NCBI GenBank assembly: GCA_026874595.1
Contig: CM049321.1
Span: 8,430,979 to 8,494,978 of the forward strand
Origin: Sipunculus nudus
Lineage: Eukaryota; Annelida; Sipuncula; Golfingiida; Sipunculidae
DNA length: 64,000 bases
Direction of reading: 5' to 3'
Shown here: one piece after another, positions 57,400-64,000 of the stretch
Position numbering within the stretch: the first letter of the stretch is position 1
How the letters are laid out: each line of letters begins with the position of its first letter
The notes under the pieces: generated by a model
The model's input: only the letters and a program-made list of their open reading frames with translations
What the model was told of the DNA's origin: nothing
The model's database searches: none
Translations under genes and position numbers: made by a program

Positions 57400-59600
57400 G
57401 AACATTATTCAGATGAAGTCTACATGCTGGCGTTTCTATCTGATGATGCAAAGTTTAAATCCACAAATGATTTCAAGTTTCCAGTAAGAAATTGTAGAAA
57501 ATATACTACTTCACTGAATGTCGACAGGCCATGGTTGAGATACAGTGTGGCAATCGACAGTGCATATTGCTGCTACTGCCTTTGCTTCGGTTGTGAGTTG
57601 GAGCAATCACCTTTCACGTTTCAAGGCTTCAAATACTGTAGGTAAGAAGGGCAGTACCTTGACAAGCATGGAAGTTGTGGTGATCACCTGTCAACAAGTG
57701 AAAGCGTCCTGACCTTTCACCACTCTAGCATCATGCAAAGGAAGACATTCAGTAAGCAAGAGAATGATGCACAAATAAGAAGTAAAAAGGGAATTCTTTC
57801 CATTATTAATGTAGTTATTGCTCTATGTAAGCGTGAAGTCGCTTTCGGAGGCAATTGGAAGAAAGAAAGAAACAGAAAAATTGCAACTTTGAATTCTCTG
57901 TGTAGTAGAAAGGAAAGTTTGGCAAAGACCTTTCAGACCACCTGACCTTTTCTAACAAAGCATGATAGTACCCTCCGACACGCATTCAAAATGAGATTAT
58001 ATCCTTATGTGAAACTGAAATTTAAACAAAGATTGTTGACTCTATTCCACAGTACTGGTCTCTTAAGCTGATGAAACTCAAGACTGTAGAACAAGAGAGG
58101 AAATAAGCATTACAGTACACGAAGAATTTTAGCGATTTCTTCAGCTTGAGAACAATGGATGCAGAGCCGATTGCAGAAGAGCTAGTTTCTACTCTAAAGG
58201 AATGGGATTTGAAAATGAAAACCCTTGTTGGACAAGGTTATGACGGCGCTGCAGTCATGAGCTCTGACAAGAATGGCGTACATGCAAAGATCCAACAACA
58301 GGACCCAAATGCCACCTATGTCCATTGTCGCTCACACGTTCTGGCACTTGCTCTAGCTGCGTATGCACAAATGTTCCCAAATTCGCAACCTGTTTGACTT
58401 AGTCGAAAACTGATTTGATTTCTTGGTGGCAGTCAAAGTGGCAAGGCATATTTCTCAAAGTGGATCAGGGTGAAGATGACGATGACCAATATCTCAGTGA
58501 ACTACTACCCGATGAAGAGGATGTCAAATAGTAGTATTGCAGTGTTGCCATGATACAAGGTTCAAAGATGACCACTGTGCCAAAATTCTGTTCCACTCCG
58601 TGGACTGCAAGGGTTTTCACCTTTTCAACACTTATTGCTAAGTACAAGACTGTGATTGAGGCCCTGAGAGGATAGAAGCTGAGAGCTGTGGGGATGCAAG
58701 GAGGCACGCTGACTCCTATGTGTGGATTTTATGTGATGGGACACTTTCTTGTATGCCTTGTTATAGCCCAATATGTTTTATGCTTCTCTGCATAAGTCAC
58801 GATAGCACAGCAATCTGTGAAATGTGACCTAGGAAGCCTACAAGGACGTGAAATTGTCGAGGGATTCCATTCAGAATGCAAAGTCACGAAGCGTGGGACA
58901 AAATATGGAGTCGCATCGAGGCCACTGCAAAGTCAATTAATATCACTGTAACAAAACCCCGCACGACAGGCAAACAGAGATACCGGCCCAATGCAGCTTC
59001 CTTGGACACATCCCAGAGTGTAAAGGAATGCTACATGATAAAAGTGTATTACACCTTCATGGACCATGTGGTTTCTGAACTGGATACGAGATTCGAAATG
59101 AAGCATGCAAGGATTGTTTGCTGCTGAAATTCTCGTGCCAGCTCTTTAAAAACTGGACTCACAACACGAAAGACATCAAGGCGTTTTATGGCAAGTATGG
59201 CAATGTGAAAAGACGAAGACCTTGACGTAGAGATCTCAAAATGACAAGTACTGTACAAGGACACTCCCACGGAAAAAGACCTACAAACGTGACATAAACG
59301 CTTGCTGCTTGTGACGTGATTGATCATCCAGCTTTTCGTCGAATGTTCACAATTTTTCTGACAGTGCCTGTTGGCAGTGTTTCATGTGAACGTTCATTTT
59401 CAGCTCTCAGGCGGCTCAAACTGTGGACAAGAACGTCAATGAAAGAAAATCGACTGAGTGGACTAGCATTGCTGCTAGATCATTGAGACAGTGACCTGAT
59501 TCCAGGTCCAGAAACTATTTACTCAAGAAAGTCAAACTGGCGCGTATTTCTGAAGAAGTTTTCAGGCAGCAGGGATAGACCTGAACATCTTTTTAGCACA
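57400..59600 (+). pseudogene. hAT transposase pseudogene (ZMYM1-like, DUF4371 type)
   Basis: Broken across at least five frames. In order: a TTF-type zinc finger region (FPVRNCRKYT, PWLRYSVAIDSAYCCYC, then CG-H spaced residues, 57424-57700); IINVVIALCKREVAFGGNW (57800-57860); a core with MKTLVGQGYDGAAVMS and ATYVHCRSHVLALALAA (58210-58370), the conserved catalytic-region signature of the DUF4371/ZMYM1 group; and the hAT C-terminal dimerisation domain with VPVGSVSCERSFSALRRLK (59365-59420) and LSGLALLLDH. Numerous stops; the region between 58400 and 58870 is poorly conserved. Terminal inverted repeats and target duplications were not found. Confidence 0.85.
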
Positions 59601-59900
59601 TAGCTGCAGGGCAGTAGCTACTAGTAAGGCAAAACTGTGCTCGGTGCCAATTGACACTATTTTAAACACAGCAGGTTGGGCAAATAACAAACATTTGCAA
59701 AATTCTACAACAAACAAATTTGTGACACTGGAGATTTTGCTAACAGTATGCTTGATGCATCTTTGTGATATTATTGACTCGTTAATTGATATTTAATAAA
59801 GGTACTGTTATTCATACTTTTTTGTTAATTGCATGTGGATTAGCTCTGAATATCTCACGAGTCCCTGTATTACGAAAGGCTATGTTGAGGTAGAACAACA

Positions 59901-60151
59901 ATTAAATGAAACTTATCTGTAAGTTGAAATTTGATAGGAATTCTACTGAAACATAGCCGAGTACGAAAGGGTTACGTGAGATTGCGCCGAGATCTCGCCA
60001 GGGTCAATATTTAAAGCTTAATTGTGAAGTGGACACTACCAAGCGGGGTGGATGAAAAGGGAGGGCGCAATCTTACATGACCCTTTCGTACTCAGCTATG
60101 TTTCAGTAGAATTCCCATCAAATGTCAACTTACAGGTAAGTCTCATTTAAT
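59901..60151. mobile_element. Foldback element with ~88-bp inverted arms
   Basis: Left arm 59901-59988 and right arm 60064-60151 are near-perfect reverse complements (for example ATTAAATGA...AATTCTACTGAAACATAG...ATTGCGCC) around a 75-base loop. No coding sequence. Just outside the right arm a TTAATTCTTGAATTATGATA segment is duplicated. It follows the hAT pseudogene by about 300 bp and may be an independent MITE or foldback element. Confidence 0.85.
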
Positions 60152-60339
60152 TCTTGAATTATGATAGAGACTTAATTCTTGAATTATGATAAATGTGTAA
60201 TAGATACAAACACTGCGGTAGGTCATGTAGGGTCAGGAGCACTGAGAGTAAATCAGGGTCCCTTGTACAGAACCCCTATGGGCGATTCATAAAGACAGTC
60301 AAAGGATTTAATCAGCTCATTGTTGATACATATGCGTAA

Positions 60340-60815
60340 ACCAGTAATTTATTAGACAGTTCCAAGATGAACTAATGACATATCTGGATCAATATACCAC
60401 AGGAGAGGCAAACAAAATTGTACAAGGGTTCAGTTTCTTGAATGCTGATGTGGGCTTTCCTGCAGCATTGAATGAGCTGAAAGAGCGCTATGGCATTAAG
60501 AAAGTGGTAGCTCATGCATTCGTAAAGAGTCCTAGAGTAGCCTGTTATAAGTGCTGACAAACCAAAAGCTTTAGACAGATATGCCAATTTTCTGGAGTGG
60601 AGTATCCTGATAATTTAAGGAAACTCATCAGAAAGTTGCCCATGTTCCTCTATGTAAATTTCGGTTTTATTGATAGAAGCCATGAGAGCGGTGAAGCAAT
60701 TAGCTTCAATCTTCTGGCTCACTTTGTGAAACAGGAGGCCAAGGAAGCAAATTACCCTGTACATGGCGGGGACACATTGTACTTGGAACATAAACAGTGC
60801 CATAGGGTAAAATAG
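60340..60815 (+). pseudogene. Second BEL/Pao copy: gag (DUF1759-type)
   Basis: DELMTYLDQYTTGEANKIVQ, then FPAALNELKERYGIKKVVAHAF (split here in two motifs: FPAALNELKERYG and KKVVAHAF) and, after a frame change, NLRKLIRKLPMFLYVNFGF. This is the gag domain typical of Pao elements, but clearly a different lineage from the element at 18-26 kb. Confidence 0.8.
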
Positions 60816-60939
60816 AAAGTCACCGCCAGCCTGTCATAGCAAAGGCAAACGGAACTTCAAACTTTGCGAAATTAACAAATAACAGCAGCTCTTGTGTAGC
60901 AGAACTTGAACAAAGACAGTCATGAAAAGACATAATGCA

Positions 60940-61470
60940 AAACACGAGTAGGAATGGAAATGGAAGGACATGCCTTTATTTTCATCATGCTGCACATGCG
61001 CTTGTTGATTATGGAAAGTTGGATAATCTTGCGCACCAAGAGAAGATTGACTTTCTTTAAGGAAAGGGGTTGTGCTTTGGGTGATTACGGTCAGCCAATC
61101 CCAAAAGAATGTGTTATATAATGCCTCATGTGTCAAATGCAAAAATAGTCATCTCACAATATTACATTTTGATTCAAAGAAAGATGAAAAGCCTGAGAGT
61201 AGGACATCACAGCCTCATGTACTGAGAGTTTATGTGCTAAAGCAGCGACATCACCTTGTGGTAATGTAGGTTAAAGTGGTAAGCGAACCGGGGATGCTGA
61301 TGTAGCTATGGCAATCACATATGTGATGGTTAGAAAGAAGAAAAGTACCAAGTTTGTAGAAACCTATGCATTCCTTGACCCAGGCGGTAATGTGCTATTC
61401 TGCATTGAAGATTTGATGTTACAAGCTGGGTATCCAAGGCAGAGAAATAAAGATTACAATAGATACCATT
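60940..61470 (+). pseudogene. Second BEL/Pao copy: zinc-knuckle and protease region
   Basis: A decayed Cys/His region (FHHAAHALVDYGKLDNLAHQ, GKGLCFG, ASCVKCKNSHLTILHF), then ITYVMVRKKKSTKFVETYAF and FLDPGGNVLFC near 61372-61404. The protease active-site triplet reads D-P-G rather than the usual D-S/T-G. Confidence 0.75.
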
Positions 61471-61649
61471 GACATTCCTCATACGATTACAACCTTCTCA
61501 GTGCGTGGGAATTAGGGATCTTTAACTAAACAGTCAAATAGAGCTGCTTAACGTTTATTCAGAAAACGCTTGCCAATGAGCAAAGCACATATCCCGACGG
61601 ATGAAGACATCAGCAAATGGGCACATTAAAAAAAATCAGTTTGCCGCAA

Positions 61650-62625
61650 ATCGATCTGACATAGGGCTTCTAATTGGAGCCAACGTGCCAGATGCATATA
61701 CTCCCCTGGAGGTAATTACAGGTCCATGTGGCAGCCCACATTAAGCCAGAACACGTCTGGGATGGATAGTGTGGACCGTGCTTTGTGACAGGGGTCAAAT
61801 ATCCGTCCCCACAACTGTAAATAGAGCTGATGTCATGGCAATCGATAAATCAAAGACTTGTGAAAAAAAACTTGACTGTCTGTTTCATCAATCATTCAAT
61901 CTAGACTTCCCTGAAAGGGCTAATGAGGGCACCAAGAAGCCATCTCAACAAGATAAGGAATTACTGGAAAAGACAGAGCAATCAATGAAACTAAAAAGAT
62001 CGCAATTATGAGATTCAAGGGATCAGAGCCACTAGTGATGCCAAACAACGAGAGGCAGGCCCTGAAGCCTTTGAAATACCTAGAACGTAAAATGGCTACA
62101 TATGCAAAGTTTAAACAAGACTACCTGGATTTTATGGCCAAGCTATTAGAAAGGCTGTGCAGAGGAGATTCCTGCACAAGAAATAGCCAAATATGGAGAT
62201 ACATGGTACATCCCACACGATGGTGTATACCATCTAAAGAAGCCTGACAAGATATGAGTTGTATTTGATTGTGCAGCTACCTATGAAGGAGTGTCTCTAA
62301 ACAACCCACTTTAATCAGGACAAGACTTGACTTGCATTTTGTTTGGGGTGCAATAATCGGAGACATATAGGCCATATTTTACAAGGTTGCTGTTCCTGAA
62401 TCAGAACCTAATTATTAACGTTTCCATTGGTGGAAGAACAATGATCTAACTTCCAAGCCTGTGAATCACCAAATGAGAGTTCATTTATTTGGGGCTGTAT
62501 CATCACCAGGTATGTCAAATGTGGCACTTCATCAGACGGCAAACAAACATCTCTTTGAACCGAAAGTTGTTGATACAGAATACAGAAATTTTTATGTTGA
62601 TGATTAACTTAAATTTCTTGACTCC
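61650..62625 (+). pseudogene. Second BEL/Pao copy: reverse transcriptase
   Basis: Pieces include GLLIGANVPDAYTPLEV at the protease end, ERANEGTKKPSQQDKELLEK, a WYIPHDGVYHLKKPDK fingers motif, CAATYEGVSLNN, and FYVDD at about 62590-62610 followed immediately by a stop (TAA). Many frame changes. Confidence 0.8.
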
Positions 62626-62629
62626 GAAC

Positions 62630-63360
62630 AAAAAGCAGAGGCTCTTTTCATAAATGTAAGCTCCCTGTTTCATACGGGAGGCTTCAGGCTGACTAAGTGG
62701 GTCAGTAATTGTCGGAGACTCTTTTCCTCAGTTCCTGAACAAGATCGGGCTAAAGATGTGAAGTCCTTAGATTTGACCCAAGAAAATCTCCCGTGTGACA
62801 AAGATTGGGTGTTTACTGGACTGTGGAATCTGACGAATTTGGATTTAGGATACAGCAACGAAATCAACCACTAACACGGAAAAGTGAATAATCGTTAGTG
62901 AGCTCTGTGTATGACCCCCTTGGATTTGCTGCACCATTTGACCTTAAGGCTAAAATCATTCTCCAAGACTTATGCAGGCCGGGCATAGGATGGGATGAGA
63001 TCATGGAGCCCATTCTCCAGAAGTGGTAACATTGGTTAGCGGATTTGCCTGGTTTGGAGTTGTTTACCGTGAGAAGATGTAACAAACCAGGTGACTTTAG
63101 CCAGATGATGTGTCTTGTGAAGTTCGAAACTTTTCAAATGCCAGCAATGCTGGTTATGGCGGGGTCACGCATGTCCGTTTGCAGAATGAAAGTGGACGAG
63201 TTCAGTGCAGTTTCGTTATGGGGAAATCACGAGTTTCTCCATTGAAATGTATCACAGCAATCATGGAATTGACAGCAGCCATTATTACAGTTAGGCCGAA
63301 CAAAATGATTATAAAAGAGCTGGAGTATCCGGTGACTGATACATACTTTTTGGACTGACC
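62630..63360 (+). pseudogene. Second BEL/Pao copy: RT connection and RNase H
   Basis: [31 protein letters not shown] (the BEL connection motif), [13 protein letters not shown], then NASNAGYGGVTHVRLQN and IMELTAAIITVRP. First catalytic Asp region (normally SDAS) reads FSNASN, so the RNase H is inactive. Confidence 0.8.
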
Positions 63361-63424
63361 GAACATGTAATAAAATATATAAAAAATAAAACTTTAAGAT
63401 ACCAAACCTTAGTTGTCAACCGCA

Positions 63425-64000
63425 TTTCTGTGATCAGGGATGTTCAGAACTGGAAGTATTTGAACACAAAGCACAATCCAGCGGATGACGCTTCAAGTGG
63501 CTTGACAATGACCAAATTTCTTCAAAACCAAGGTTACCAGGACCAACTTTTTTGTGAGAAACTCAGTCTGAATGGCCTGATCAAGACATGTAAGCATCAC
63601 TTCCAGTCGATATTCTAGATGTTAAAGGAAGAGTTAATGCCTCTATAGTAGAAACAATGGTTGTTGTGAATTCCAGTCAGACTGTTAATCGGCTGTATGT
63701 TGGTTGCAACTTGCTTGTCAGAATATAAAGAAATGGGTCAGAGAGCGCAAAGTAATTAGACACCATCTGCAGGGCCAGTGTATTGATGACACAATCTACA
63801 GGAAGATCTTTAAATGAAGACCTTTAAAAACAAGGGACCTATAGGTCACGACGCTCAGCTGTTATATATGATAAAAAAATATTATTTAGAAATGAGGCAC
63901 ATGCTGGTTTTGTGTGGTAATAAATATAAGCTGTATTACGAGTTGTTGTTGTTTAGCTTATGTATGATTTTGACAGTACCTTTGGAGACAGGGAAGAGGA
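63425..64000 (+). pseudogene. Second BEL/Pao copy: post-RNase H region, truncated by window end
   Basis: VIRDVQNWKYLNTKHNPADD and the ASSGLTMTKFLQNQG segment mark the NPADxxSRG motif found before the integrase in Pao pol. Weak similarity continues to about 63860; integrase is not yet recognisable and may lie beyond the window. Confidence 0.7.

Overview
This is animal (eukaryotic) genomic DNA: AT-rich, gene-poor, full of microsatellites and decayed transposable elements, with a spliced gene and no bacterial-type operons. The mix of BEL/Pao, Ty3/Gypsy, DIRS-like and hAT elements, tRNA-derived SINE-like repeats and hairpin repeats next to (TA)n tracts suggests a marine invertebrate, most likely a mollusc or another lophotrochozoan. 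That assignment is inference, because no marker gene is present.

Layout. 1-18 kb: no recognisable gene; SINE-like pieces, old tandem duplications (one carries three nuclear-receptor-type AGGTCA palindromes), microsatellites and hairpin repeats. 18.27-26.11 kb: a complete-length BEL/Pao LTR retrotransposon with two LTRs of about 1.3 kb, a 5-bp target duplication (ACTGC) and a gag-protease-RT-RNase H-integrase body disabled by stops and frameshifts. 26-39 kb: mostly unique AT-rich DNA, a 113-bp perfect hairpin, a satellite array of alternating A/B monomers (32.8-35.0 kb) and a patch of AAGATGGCGGC-type motifs. 39.28-41.10 kb (minus strand): the only convincing host gene, two exons and one clean phase-0 intron, encoding about 408 aa with a C-terminal GNAT acetyltransferase domain and a probable degenerate N-terminal one. 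41-49.5 kb: SINE-like repeat, a consensus CTCF-type site, a cluster of poly(G/C) tracts, an intact non-autonomous hAT element (8-bp target duplication ATATGCAC) and a second, GC-rich terminal-inverted-repeat element. 51-64 kb: a transposon graveyard, all coding remnants on the plus strand: Ty3/Gypsy, two DIRS-like ORF1 pieces, a hAT (ZMYM1-like) transposase pseudogene, a foldback element and a second, more decayed BEL/Pao copy that runs off the window end.

The host gene stands alone; nothing suggests that it forms a pathway with neighbours. The mobile elements are all visibly broken or non-autonomous. The observations most worth following are the tandem GNAT gene with a SINE-like insertion in its intron, the two precisely delimited transposons with target-site duplications, the dimeric satellite, and a repeat family sharing a GGCGGAGG core across several loci.
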